Origin: Solanum dulcamara
Lineage: Eukaryota; Streptophyta; Magnoliopsida; Solanales; Solanaceae
DNA length: 64,000 nucleotides
Assembly (NCBI RefSeq): GCF_947179165.1
Contig: NC_077242.1
Coordinates: 41,967,097-42,031,096 of the forward strand
Direction of reading: 5' to 3'
Numbering within the stretch: the first letter of the stretch is position 1; each line of letters begins with the position of its first letter. Positions 1 to 10,200 of the stretch are shown here, one piece after another. A program made the position numbers and the translations under genes. The notes under the pieces are model-generated. The model did not search any database. It saw only the letters and a program-made list of their open reading frames with translations, and had not been told where the DNA came from.

Positions 1-940
1 CCTTTTACCCAACTTCCAGCAGCCCCTAAGGTGTTTAATACACCCTAATTTAACATAATAAACTTCATATTAGAGGGGAAGAACTTACCTTTCCCGAAAT
101 TGGCTAGAACTCGCCAAAATCTCGCCTCGGAACTTTTTTCAGCGTGCTGTAACGTCGCGGCAGCTTGCTGTCCGTTTTTTGCTGCACCAAACTCTAATTT
201 TATACTACTAATACTTCCATATCATCGTGGTATACGCTATATAATTAATTTACGGAACGAAATTGGGACTTACCTTATTTTTCTCCCAAAGCAGTCACCC
301 TTTTCTCTCTTAGCTTAGGGTTTGTTTTCTCTTGTTGCTGCTGATTTTTTTGGATCAGAACTGAAGACATTAGTCATATATACATATATTTAGGTGGACC
401 TAGGTGGTGACACATGTCATCCCATTAGGATGATACGTGTCAAGTCATGATTGGCCACCGTGTCATGCTGCCAATTAGGGGCTGCCACGTGGCAGCGGGG
501 TCCACCTCCCTCAAGCAGCTGCATCACCTACTTGACCCTAAGTAGGTGCATCACCTGCTTGCTTGAGGTTCTGCCACATGTCGCTCCTCCATTGGCTGCC
601 AAACATCGTCTTTTTCCCTTCCTCGCAGGTTCGTAATCTCGTCTTACTTTAAGAGCTCATGTAATCCGCACTACGTAAGCTTGGTATATCCTTAAGAAAC
701 TTAAGTGTGTAAGACTCTTAAATTAGTGGCTTACGTAGGTAAATTGAGTCCTACGACTCGTTTCTTATCCTCCCACTCTTTCCGGATTCTTATGACTCTA
801 TCTCCAACCTCCCTTCTCGCGAGGTATCACAATCTTCTTTCCTTAGAGTTGTTTGATAGTGTCGTTGCTTATACGGCTCACATGATAGTGTCTAAGGAAC
901 TTAAAAAGACGTTCCGAGCTCAAGAGTGCGGGGTGTAACA
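1..940 (-). mobile_element. Element B 3' LTR, partial at window edge
   Basis: This is the inner part of the 3' LTR of a minus-strand Ty3/gypsy element. It aligns base for base with 6584-7524, the matching part of the 5' LTR, and by eye the two copies are about 95% identical. It ends in GGGTGTAACA, the reverse complement of an LTR start TGTTACACCC, directly followed by a reverse-complemented polypurine tract. The rest of this LTR lies left of the window. The open frames inside it (for example 451-636 and 705-938) recur in the 5' LTR copy and resemble no protein, so they are not genes. Confidence 0.9.
409..493 (-). promoter_or_regulatory. G-box-like palindromes in element B 3' LTR
   Basis: GCCACGTGGC at 484-493 is a perfect palindrome around CACGTG, the plant G-box bound by bZIP/bHLH factors. 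At 409-418 the other palindrome reads GACACATGTC, a one-base change from GACACGTGTC. The 5' LTR copy shows the opposite state, so both palindromes were probably intact in the parent. They lie upstream of a TATA-like stretch near 376-390 when read on the minus strand, where the U3 promoter should be. Confidence 0.5.
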
Positions 941-954
941 TCCTTCCCCCCTTT
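941..954 (-). other. Polypurine tract of element B
   Basis: Read on the minus strand this is AAAGGGGGGAAGGA, immediately before the LTR start TGTTAC. It is the plus-strand priming tract for reverse transcription. It fixes the orientation of B and the inner edge of its 3' LTR. Confidence 0.9.
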
Positions 955-1109
955 AGAACATTCGTCCCCGAATGTTGAATAAAACTTTCCTTAAGACTTT
1001 ATACGGATCATAGGGAGATTCCTTTCTATGGTGATAACCTACATTTTCATCCAAGTAGTTTATATGTGAGTTCTAGGAGTGGGGGTTATCTGTAGACATC
1101 GGGAATAAC

Positions 1110-1255
1110 TACGGACACCTGTGTTTCATTTCCTCTTCAACCTCCCAAGTTATGTCTTCACGATTCTTATTCCGCCACAGTACCTTGACGGAAGCTATGT
1201 CCTTAGATCACAACCCGTTTAATCTGCTAACCCCGGATGGAAATGGGTTGTCCCT
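1110..1255 (-). pseudogene. Chromodomain remnant of element B
   Basis: The minus-strand translation gives the pattern SVKVLWRNKNREDITWE, then VEEEMKHRCP, separated by stops and a shift from the preceding part. This is the CR-type chromodomain tail that follows integrase in Del/Tekay-type chromoviruses; chromodomains of this kind are thought to guide insertion to chromatin. A reverse-strand trace of the integrase GPY/F-like segment follows at about 1370-1440. It is far too broken to be translated. Confidence 0.65.
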
Positions 1256-2384
1256 CATAGGATAACTCCCTGTTACATGGACTTTCTCCATGGAAAATAT
1301 TCTGGGAGTGTCGTTTATATGCTTGCGAAACATTGATCTGTGAAAACTGAATGTATTGTTTCAAATCGAACGGTAGGTCCAACTCATAGGCAGTCTTACC
1401 TACTTTACAAATGACTTGAGAAGGACCAATATATCCCCTTCTTGCCGACTCTAGGCTGCTAATTGATATCTTGTCCCGGAATAAGCTTTACTTTATCAAT
1501 AATTTAGTGGATCACATTCGGGCCTGTCCCTTAATCGAAGGGAGAAATGTTGTACTAAGATTCATTTGTATTCCTCAATTCCTTCCGAAATGATTTCCAA
1601 CGGTTAGCTGTAAATTGAACTTCCCTATCTGAGATATCAAATGTGGGAACTCTGTGAAATTTTATTGTTTCCCTACTATGTCATCTCATATAACCCTCAG
1701 CTAAATATGCCTTCCTAACTGGAGGGGAACAGGTTGATTCCCAGTTCCTTAGAATGCGAGGTCAGCTCGTACTATAATACATATTAACTACTTTCCATTT
1801 TCGAGTCGGGATTCCCATTCCCTGAGATAGGCTATCAGACTGTTGATGCTTCTTTTAACTTAAGCTATTGTACAACTCCTCTAAATCAAACTTGTAATAC
1901 CTTAGGTATGCTATCTTTCTCTTTTACTCAGATCTTCTCTCCAGTTTTCTTACCATACATCATATTGTAATCCTTACATAAACGTGTGTACGGACTTAGA
2001 GCAGTCTAGAAAATTCCTTAGCATTGCTATACTAGTGGCTTACCTCCTTTAGTCGAGGTCAGGGCTCCACTATGGTTCTTGTCCTTAATACCGATTATAT
2101 CTGAATAGTTCTGCCTCGAACCATCTTACACTTTTCCTGAATAGATTCTAAATATGACAATCACATTACTATCACTGACTTCTCTTTATCGAGTAATCAC
2201 TTGATCTTACTCTTAGTATGCCAATGTTCGTAAGCTGAACAACTATTCTTGGGCCATTTTTCACAAAGTGCGTTGTATTTCAGTCACAATCTTTTCTGCT
2301 CTTGGCTTATTCTGTTCTATATGTGTCATTGTACTAACACGCCTTTATAACCTCTTTTTGTCATACTTGTTTCGTTCCCTTTCT

Positions 2385-2488
2385 CACTTCCCAGGGGGTC
2401 ACCCATCCCAATGCTACTCTCACCCAAGCACATTTAACTTCGGAGCTTTGACAGAATCCGGTGCATTAGTGCGGGTATGATCGTATCC
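2385..2488 (-). pseudogene. 5S rRNA-like sequence inside element B
   Basis: Read on the minus strand this matches plant 5S rRNA from its first bases (GGATACGATCATACC) through GTTAAATGTGCTTGGG and AGTAGCATTGGGATGGGTGA to CCTGGGAAGTG, about 104 of the usual 120 nt. The last part of the 5S gene is missing. Several differences from standard plant 5S fall in the C-box region, so it is probably a pseudogene. It has the same sense as its host element. 5S-bearing LTRs are known from Cassandra TRIM elements, but I could not recognise Cassandra LTR ends around it. Confidence 0.85.
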
Positions 2489-2580
2489 ATCCCTTATGGG
2501 GTCTCGTTGGAAGTTTAAGCGTTCCCATTTACATACGATAGCGTCAGTTGATTTTCTCTTACGCCTGTACTTCTCTTGTC

Positions 2581-2595
2581 CACTTCCCCCCTTTT
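2581..2595 (-). other. Internal polypurine-like tract in element B
   Basis: The minus strand reads AAAAGGGGGGAAGTG, close to the true polypurine tract at 941-954 but in the middle of the internal region. The same tract with the same flanks occurs in E (33,868) and A (14,888). Confidence 0.55.
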
Positions 2596-4163
2596 AGGGT
2601 GTACCCATTTCATCCTCCGTTTATTTTTAGCTATTCACATGCGAAGGATTCCACTCCAACATATTTAACGTGCTGCACCATATCTACTTGTTCTGTTAAA
2701 TCTTTCATGCATTAGGTTGCCTTTATAAGATACCCTAGCACAACCGTAGGGTGCTTTAGTATTTGGAATATATCATATCGAATCTCATCTAATAATTGAG
2801 CTCGAGTAGTATCAGTAATGTAGCAGTGCATTCAAAGCTGCATTCCATTCATCCCAATCAGTAATTAGCGAGGGCTCATAATTGGTGCCAATTCCCCACT
2901 CGAGTGTAATTATACTTTAATGACTCGTGTTTCAAGCTTTGTCATTACACTAACTTTATTCTCGTGAATACAGCTTATTCTTCTAATAACCTCGTAATGC
3001 AGCAGTTGTTCTGCAAATCAACATACCCTCTCCTTGCCGGATCTCACTAATCATCAAGGTGGCGTCACGTATATTAACCTCATTATGCCTTCTAAGCTTT
3101 CATCTTTGTCATGTGCTTCAGGCTCTCTTCTAATCCTGCTTAAAACCATATTAACTTCGTTGTAGTAGGGGCCTTATCTTATTACTTTTTCATCATACTA
3201 TACTTTCCATTCATAGCTGTCTTCTTAACACTTCATATCCGTCACAATTCTTTATCCCTCGTACTCTTGTCTTAGTCATACCGTTACTTCCTTCAACCAT
3301 AACTTGTCATAGTTTATCCCTATGTATCAATTCAGGAGATGCCTCGCCATATCATTTTATCCCAATCTATCAGTCTTCTCTAAGTCATCTTCCTTGGCTT
3401 ATAGCTCTTTTCCAACTTCGTTCTACTATATCAATATCGATCTCCTAGTTTCTATTGCCATTAATTCAGCAATTAACTTATTTCTCGAGGTTAGCCATAC
3501 TTTTTTAGTGAAATCTCATCATTGTTGTGAGACCCACCTTTTAAGACATACTATAGCCCTGTACCTCATTCTTCTCTTATTTCTAAGAAAATTTGGGCAG
3601 AGTTTCCTCTGTATTTCTTACTATCTCAACACCTGCACGCAGAAAATACCAACAATGCCTCATAGGGCACACATATATATATATTCATATTGTATAACAT
3701 CTCAGCCACACATGGCACACATATATAGTCATATAATCTCATATCGCAGCTGCACAGGGTGCCCACAATTAACAATATGGAAATGAACTTACCTGTTATG
3801 TCCACTCAAGCTACACCTATTATACTTTCTTGTTTACCTTTCCTTTCACTTTTCAATTGTATCTGTCAATCGCATTTCAATACCTTATCTGACATAGGTC
3901 CTTCGTGCCTTTGCTTACCTGCGTGCTTCATAACATCCAATATCGTCAGTTACTTCTTTCTACCAGCGTTGTCTTCCTGCTAAAATCACAGGTTAGTATG
4001 AGGAATTTCATTTCCTATGGCTTGGCTCTATCGCACGATCTTAGATATGAAAGAAAGTAACATCCTAAATGTCCTGTAGCCTCCTGTCTATAGATGTGGT
4101 GCACAACACACCGATAAACAAGACTTTACTAGACACAATCTGTAGACATTCCAAGGATGAACT

Positions 4164-4175
4164 GCTCTGATACCA
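4164..4175 (-). other. Primer-binding site of element B (tRNA-iMet)
   Basis: The reverse complement is TGGTATCAGAGC, a perfect 12-nt match to the 3' end of plant initiator methionine tRNA. It sits 4 bp from the LTR end and primes minus-strand synthesis. Confidence 0.93.
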
Positions 4176-4660
4176 CTTCTATCACGACCCAAACCCGTAG
4201 GCCGCGACTGGGGTCCGAGTTGGACCCCCGTATACCTATCTATCTGTTATAGTCATACTGAACTATGAACAAGGGGATACTACTCGAAAAAAAAACCAAT
4301 GAGTTAAAACTTTTTCATGTTCCTGTAGCCTCTTCCATTCATATCATATCATGAAAGGGCACGCGCCGATGAGGCTGCCATAATATAAAAACATTTACAG
4401 CATGACATATAGGCATAGTCAAAACAAACTTATAAACAACCCACATCCATATGTCTACAGACCTCTAAGAATAGTAACAGTAACATATGGCGGGACAAGG
4501 CCCCCGCCGTACCCCTGATTGTACAACTATATATACATTTAGTGATCAGTATCAAAAATTAGGTTCCAAAATAGTAAAGCTCTTCCGACATAGCTGAGAG
4601 GAACTCCTAAGCTGACGGAACTCCAGAATGAACATCTGTATGTGCGGGCATGAAATGCAG

Positions 4661-4700
4661 CCCCCCAAGAAAAGGGGGGTCAGTACGATATATGTACTGA
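4661..4700 (-). other. Conserved two-hairpin block in LTR
   Basis: Two adjacent inverted repeats are seen: CCCCCC-aagaaaa-GGGGGG, then CAGTAC-gatatat-GTACTG. The same pair, in the same order, occurs in every long LTR of the window whatever the sequence divergence around it. Confidence 0.6.
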
Positions 4701-6954
4701 GTATGTAAAGAATAATACATCGTAACTAAGATCATAACTGAAATAGGGATGCAGGGGACAAGTATAACAACTTAACGAATTACTGTACCTGCATCTAAGG
4801 ACATGTAAATCATACACATCATCATATGATATGCCCGGCCCTCTAGTGAACTCGGTGCTATAATCACTTCTTCATAATCACATATCATCGTATCATAATG
4901 CATTTCATTTCATCATATCATCGTATACGGTATCATATCCTCGTACATGGTATAATCTTATCATGTATGTTATCATATTATACCCGGTTCACTACGGGGC
5001 TCGGGGTCACAATGTATCACTCTAATCTCGTATGCATGCCTACATAAAGTATCCATCCCTTTAGTGAGGGACTCGGTGAATGGAGTGATGTACATCTATA
5101 GCGTACCATCATAATATACATACGTACCCGGCCCTCTAAGGAGGGACTCAGTGTTCCTTCCTTATTTTGCCACATATACTATCATATTACAGCCGGCCCG
5201 GGACTCGGTGAATAATCATATCGTCATAACATATAACATATATCACATCTCATGTACGGCATCGTATCCTCGTGCATGGAACTATACACATCCAACCCGG
5301 GGAGTAATTATCCGAGGTATCCCTTTAGATGAAACAGTCAAGTGAACCATCACCTGAAGACTAGGGGAGTAATTATCCGAGGTATCCCTTTAGATGTCAC
5401 TAGGGCTTACATCAGTTGGGTCTTCAGGGATCACAAACATGCATCAGAATAATGCCACACAATTTACGCAATCATAAATATAGTCTATGCCATCAGAAAC
5501 ACAATTTATCTAGTCAAAGACTCAACTTATGCAATCAGATGCTTTTACCATTTCAGAGCCTTTAAATGGAGAGGAGCTAGTACTTCCACTTATTATTCAT
5601 TATATAGCAGGCTCGAGAATAGTAGTTTGACTACTTTTAGACTCTTAGTGTTCAGGAGTGATTACAAGTCATGAGTTACACTCAGAGCTCGTAAATGGAA
5701 TTACCTCTAAACCTATATCATATACCATTTCACTTAAAATCAAGCCATTCCAAAGGAAAGGAGAAATGGGCCTTACATGTACTAATTTTCATTACATAGA
5801 AGACTTAAAGGCAATAACTCAGCTATTGCAGAAGTTCTAATAGCCAGAAGTAAATGAGAGTCTCGACTCATACACAGGGCTTTATGAATGGATTGAATCT
5901 CAAATATCATATACATATCATTTATAGCCTCTATCTAAGACATGCCAAAAGAAAAGAAGAATAGTTCTACATATTTATTCCAAAAACACGCCAAAAGAAA
6001 GCTTCACATACCTTGTATGGACTTCTCTTAATCACGTCCACATCGTTGTCCTCGAAACCTATTTAACATGGAAGTAATGTAAGTATTAACAACCTTGGAC
6101 TTTTCAGCAACTTAGACTACCCACGATTATTCATAACATTCATCCCTTCGCTCGCCTTCTCGACTAGTTCCTTAACTAGTTAAGATGTTAACGAAAATCG
6201 GGCAGCACCTCCCCTATAATGTGCCCTATCCGAATTCCCAACCATGTCCTTAGAACCTGAAGCCAACCAAAAATGCAACCATAAGCCCATAGATATACAT
6301 ATTACGACCAAAATTACACAATATAAACCCCAACAATTCACTCGAAACTAAGATACCAAAACTAGAGTCTTTAATTTTTCTTTCGCAAATTCTTTAATTG
6401 CAAAGCGGAGGGTCATGTGGCTGCAACCATCAGATACCACACCTCTTTTATAGAACTTTTAGACCCTGCAACACGCCACAACACAACCAGCAGCAGCCCC
6501 CCATGCGCACAACACCTTATTTCGACAATAACCTAACTATAGCGATTCCAAATTCGTTTATTTCGAACGTAGAACTTTTCAACCCTTTTCCCCAACTTCC
6601 AGCAGCCCATAAGGTGTGTAATACACCCTAATGTAACATCATAAACTTCAAATTAGAGGGTAAGAAATTACCTTTCTTGAAATTGGCTAGAACTCGCCAA
6701 AATCGCGCCTCGGAACTTTTTTTCAGCGTGCTGTAACATCGCGGCAGCTTGCTGTCCATTTTTTGCTGCACCAAACTCTAATTTTATACTAATAATACTT
6801 CCATATCATCGTGGTATACGCTATATAATTAATTTACGGAACGAAATCGGGACTTACCTTATTTTTCTCCCAAAGCCGTCACCCTTTTCTCTCTTAGCTT
6901 AGGGTTTGTTTTCTCTTGTTGCTGCTGATTTTTTTGGACCAGAACTGAAGACAT

Positions 6955-7085
6955 TAGTCATATATACATATTTTTAGGTGGCCCTAGGTGGTGACACGTG
7001 TCATCCCATTAGGATGATACGTGTCAAGTCATGATTGGCCACCGTGTCATGCTGCCAATTAGGGGCTGCCACATGGCAGCAGGGT
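6955..7085 (-). promoter_or_regulatory. Candidate U3 promoter of element B 5' LTR
   Basis: On the minus strand a TATATA stretch (about 6959-6968) lies about 30 bp downstream of GACACGTGTC (6993-7002), a perfect palindromic G-box. Further upstream there are ACGTGTC (7019-7025) and GCCACATGGC (7068-7077, a G-box with one change). Downstream of the TATA box, AACCCTAAGCTAAGAGAG resembles a plant transcript leader and is followed by a GTAAGT splice-donor-like site. Promoter activity is an inference. Confidence 0.5.
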
Positions 7086-7524
7086 CCATCTCCCCCAAGC
7101 AGCTACATCACCTACTTGACCCTAAGTAGGTGCATCACCTGCTTGCTTGAGGTTCTGCCATGTGTCGTTCCTCCATTGGCTGCCAAACATCGTCTTTTTC
7201 CCTTCCTCGCGGGTTCGTAATCTCGTCTTACTTTAAGAGCTCATGTAATCCGCACTACGTAAGCTTGGTATATCCTTAAGCAACTTAAGTGTGTAAGACT
7301 CTTAACTTAGTGGCTTACGTAGGTAAATTGAGTCCTACGACTCGTTTCTTAGCCTCCCACTCTTTCCGGATTCTTATGACTCTATCTCCAACCTCCCTTC
7401 TCGCGAGGTATCACAATCTTCTTTCCTTAGAGTTGTTTGATAGTGTCATAGCTTATCCGGCTCACATAATAGTGTCTAAGGAACTTAAGAAGACGTTTCG
7501 AGCTCAAGAGTGCGGGGTGTAACA

Positions 7525-9491
7525 GGAGTAGTGTACGTCTATAGCATACCATCTTCATATATATACATACGATATCTGACCCTCAAGGGAGGGACTCCAT
7601 GCCATTATCACATGGTAAAATATGCCTAGGAACGTTCGGCCTGATCCATAATTTAAAATAATGTCGTGGAACGTATGGCGCAATCCATATTTTCATCATA
7701 TCATCATATATATATATATCCAGCCTGAGACTAGGTGAATAACATCATCACATACGGTATCATCCTATGCTTCAACTTCATCATATATCGCATTTCATCA
7801 CATATACTTCATACATATATATAGCCGGCCTGGGACTCGGTGAAGGAGTAGTAAAGTTGTGCCCGATATAATTTCTGTCCCATCGTAGGATGCGGAGAAA
7901 CAAGGGTTACAGTATGCATGAGTGGAGTAGTGAGAAACCATATGCAACTAAGTCATCATCTTCAACTCGATGAAATAGTCAAGTGAACCATCACCTGAAG
8001 ACCTAGGGAGTAATTATTCGAGGTACCCCTTTAGATGTCATTAGGCTCACATCAGCCGGGGCCTCAGAGATCACAGATGTGTGTTAAGATAATGCCACAC
8101 AATTTATGCAATCAGAAGCATAGTTTATGCAATCAGAAACACAACTTAGGCGGTCAGAGACTCAACTTTTGCAATCAGAGGCACAATTTATGCAATCGGA
8201 GAAACTGATTATTTCAGAGCCTTTAGGAAGAGGAGCTTGTATCTCCCCTTACTATTCAACATAAGGTGGCTCACGAGTAGTGGTCAAACCACTTTAAGAC
8301 TCTTAATATTCAAAAGTGCCTACAAGTCACGAGTGATACCCAGAGTTTATAAGGGAGTTACTTTCAAATCCATATCCTACATTACATACATTCAAGTCTT
8401 TCCACAAGTATGAAGAGAGAGGCTTTACATGTGCTGCTTTTCATTTCCTAGAAAACTTAGAAGGTAGTGACTCAAATACTACCGGAGTTCTAACATCAAC
8501 AAGTGAAAAGGAGTCTGGACTCATACTCAGAGCTTTAGGAATGGAGTAACTATCAAATTTCACATACATAACACTTACATCTAAGACATGCCAAAAGAGA
8601 AGAAAGGATAGGCTTTACATACCTGTAGTAGCTCACTTGGAACCCAGCATGATTGGTACTCCTTCAACCTATTTAACACGAGAGTATAGTAACATTAATG
8701 AACTTCGCCTTTCCATATCCTAAATTCATATTCAAGTATCCATAGGAATCATTTCCTTATCCATTTCCCTTGACTAGTTTATTACTAGTTTCGAAGTTAG
8801 CGGAAATCGGGCAGCATCTCCTCTATAACTGGCCCTATCCAAACTTCTAATTTTAACCTATAACCTTAGCAGCCATACTCACAACAAAAACTAGAAACTA
8901 TGTATAATACAATCACTACAATATTACGCAATACAAGTTCTAACCAACTTGGCCAAAACTATGGTACCAAAGTAAGGTTTTCAATCTTTACTTCGTAAAA
9001 TATTTAACCACACGTAACGGAGGGTTATGTGGCTGTAACCTGAAGCTCCCACACACTTTTTGGAATGTTTTCCATCCATTAAACACACAATAAAACCATC
9101 TCCAACTGCAGCACCACAATCGCAACAACACTACTCGATTTCAATTTAACTAGAACGATTCCAATTTAGTTTGTTACTAACGTCAAGCGTACTTATGCAA
9201 TTTTCCAACTTCCAGCTTCCTTTGAAACATGTAATATACTCCATAACAACACCATAAACTCCAATTTTAAAGGGGGAGCTTTACCTTGTCGAAAACTAGC
9301 CAAAGCTCGCCAGAACTAGCCTCTGAAGTTCCTTAACGCGGCTAAAATTATGGTGGCTGGTCGTTACCCTATTGGGGCTGCTCCAAATAGTAAATTTACA
9401 TTATTAAAATCTTCACTTAATCGTAGTACACCATAGATAATTAATTTACGGAATGAAATCGGAGGGCTTACCTTTCCTAGGCCAAACCCGT
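7525..9491 (-). mobile_element. Element C 3' LTR, left fragment
   Basis: This stretch is homologous to about 24,226-26,105 of the 5' LTR of C. It starts where B inserted and stops at the left target-site duplication of A. It continues after A at 19,878. About 0.9 kb of this LTR lies beyond B, left of the window. There are no genes; it holds only LTR sequence with AT-rich stretches and degenerate direct repeats (for example 8100-8200, repeated ATGCAATCAGA motifs). Confidence 0.88.
9487..9491. repeat. Left target-site duplication of element A (CCCGT)
   Basis: CCCGT sits directly before the LTR start TGTTACACC. The identical 5 bp follows the element at 19,873-19,877. The uninterrupted LTR copy of C at about 26,120-26,130 shows the site once, as AATCCGTAGC. 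Confidence 0.92.
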
Positions 9492-9745
9492 TGTTACACC
9501 CCACACTCTTGAGATGGGAATGTCTCTTTGGCTTCTTAAAAGTAATCATGTGAGCCAGATAATCTACGATGCTATCAAACAACTCTAAGGAAGGGAGAAG
9601 GTGATACCCCATAGTAGGTGTTACACCCCACACTCTTGAGCTCGAAATGTCTCCTCAGCTTCTTAGGAATTATCATATGAGCCAGATAAACTATGACACT
9701 ATCAAACAACTCTAAGGAAGGGAGAATGTGATAGCCTATAGTAGG
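9492..9745 (+). repeat. Tandem duplication of the LTR start (127-bp period)
   Basis: TGTTACACCCCACACTCTTG occurs at 9492 and again at 9619. The sequence after each copy is also repeated up to the CCCATAGTAGG or CCTATAGTAGG motif. The 3' LTR shows the same arrangement at 16,392 and 16,501 with a small deletion, so the duplication predates the insertion. Confidence 0.85.
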
Positions 9746-10109
9746 GAAGGTTGGAAATAGGGGCAAGAGAAGCCGGAAGGAGTTGGAGGCCAAGTACTGA
9801 GTCGTAATACTCGACTTACCTACATAAGATATTAATTGATAAGTCTTACATATTTAAAGTGACTTGAATACATACCAAGCTTACACAACATGGAGTACAT
9901 ACTTTCTTAAAATAAGATGAGCTTACGAACCCATGACGAGGAGAAGAGAACGATGTGGCAGAAAGAAAGTAGTGACACATGGAAGCATAGGGAAGTGACA
10001 TGTGGAAGAAGGTGACCCACCTACTTGGGGTCAAGTAGATGACCCACCTGCTTGGGGGGTGGACCCCACTGCCATGTGGCAGCTCCTAAGTGGCTGCACA
10101 GATATGGTG

Positions 10110-10200
10110 GCTCAATAAGGGCTGGACATGTGTCACCCTAAGGGGATGACACGTGTCACCTCCAAGGTAAACCATATATACATGTTAAATGACTCATAGT
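10110..10200 (+). promoter_or_regulatory. Candidate U3 promoter of element A 5' LTR
   Basis: GACATGTGTC lies near 10,124 and the perfect palindrome GACACGTGTC is at 10,148-10,157. TATATA follows at 10,175-10,180, then a plant-like leader (CCCTAAACTAAGAGAG near 10,244). Layout and spacing match those in B and E. Confidence 0.5.

Larger units (their letters stand above)
941..4179 (-). mobile_element. Element B internal region (non-autonomous, 3.2 kb)
   Basis: This region lies between the polypurine tract (941-954) and the primer-binding site (4164-4175) of minus-strand element B. It is only 3.2 kb, shorter than its own 3.3-kb LTR and too short for a full gag-pol. A degraded integrase tail and chromodomain can be read near the 3' end (about 1110-1420), and there is a 5S-like insertion at 2385-2488. 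I saw no RT or RNase H motif and no long minus-strand frame. About 2500-2700 aligns in reverse with 33,836-33,955 of element E. Confidence 0.8.
4180..7524 (-). mobile_element. Element B 5' LTR, complete (3.3 kb)
   Basis: This minus-strand LTR is bounded on the inside by the primer-binding site and on the outside by GGGTGTAACA at 7515-7524. Its inner end reads TATCACGACC, a mutated TGTCACGACC. It contains the two-hairpin block at 4661-4700, a promoter-like region near 6959-7077 and AT-rich tandem motifs (GAGGGACTC, CCCGGCCC) at about 4850-5340. The next bases (GGAGT) should be one copy of the target-site duplication; the partner lies left of the window. Confidence 0.9.

Noticed and set aside
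705..938. 77-codon open frame, repeated at 7289-7522
   Set aside because: It lies in the two LTR copies of element B and is conserved because the LTRs are. It resembles no protein and runs against the element orientation.
2385..2488. Functional 5S rRNA gene
   Set aside because: The 3' end is missing, internal promoter bases differ, and it is a single copy inside a retroelement; it is listed as a pseudogene.
3322..3786. 154-codon + strand open frame
   Set aside because: It is antisense to the leader of element B. A related minus-strand frame in E (32,861-33,346) reflects DNA homology of the leaders; composition is hydrophobic and low-complexity with no family match.
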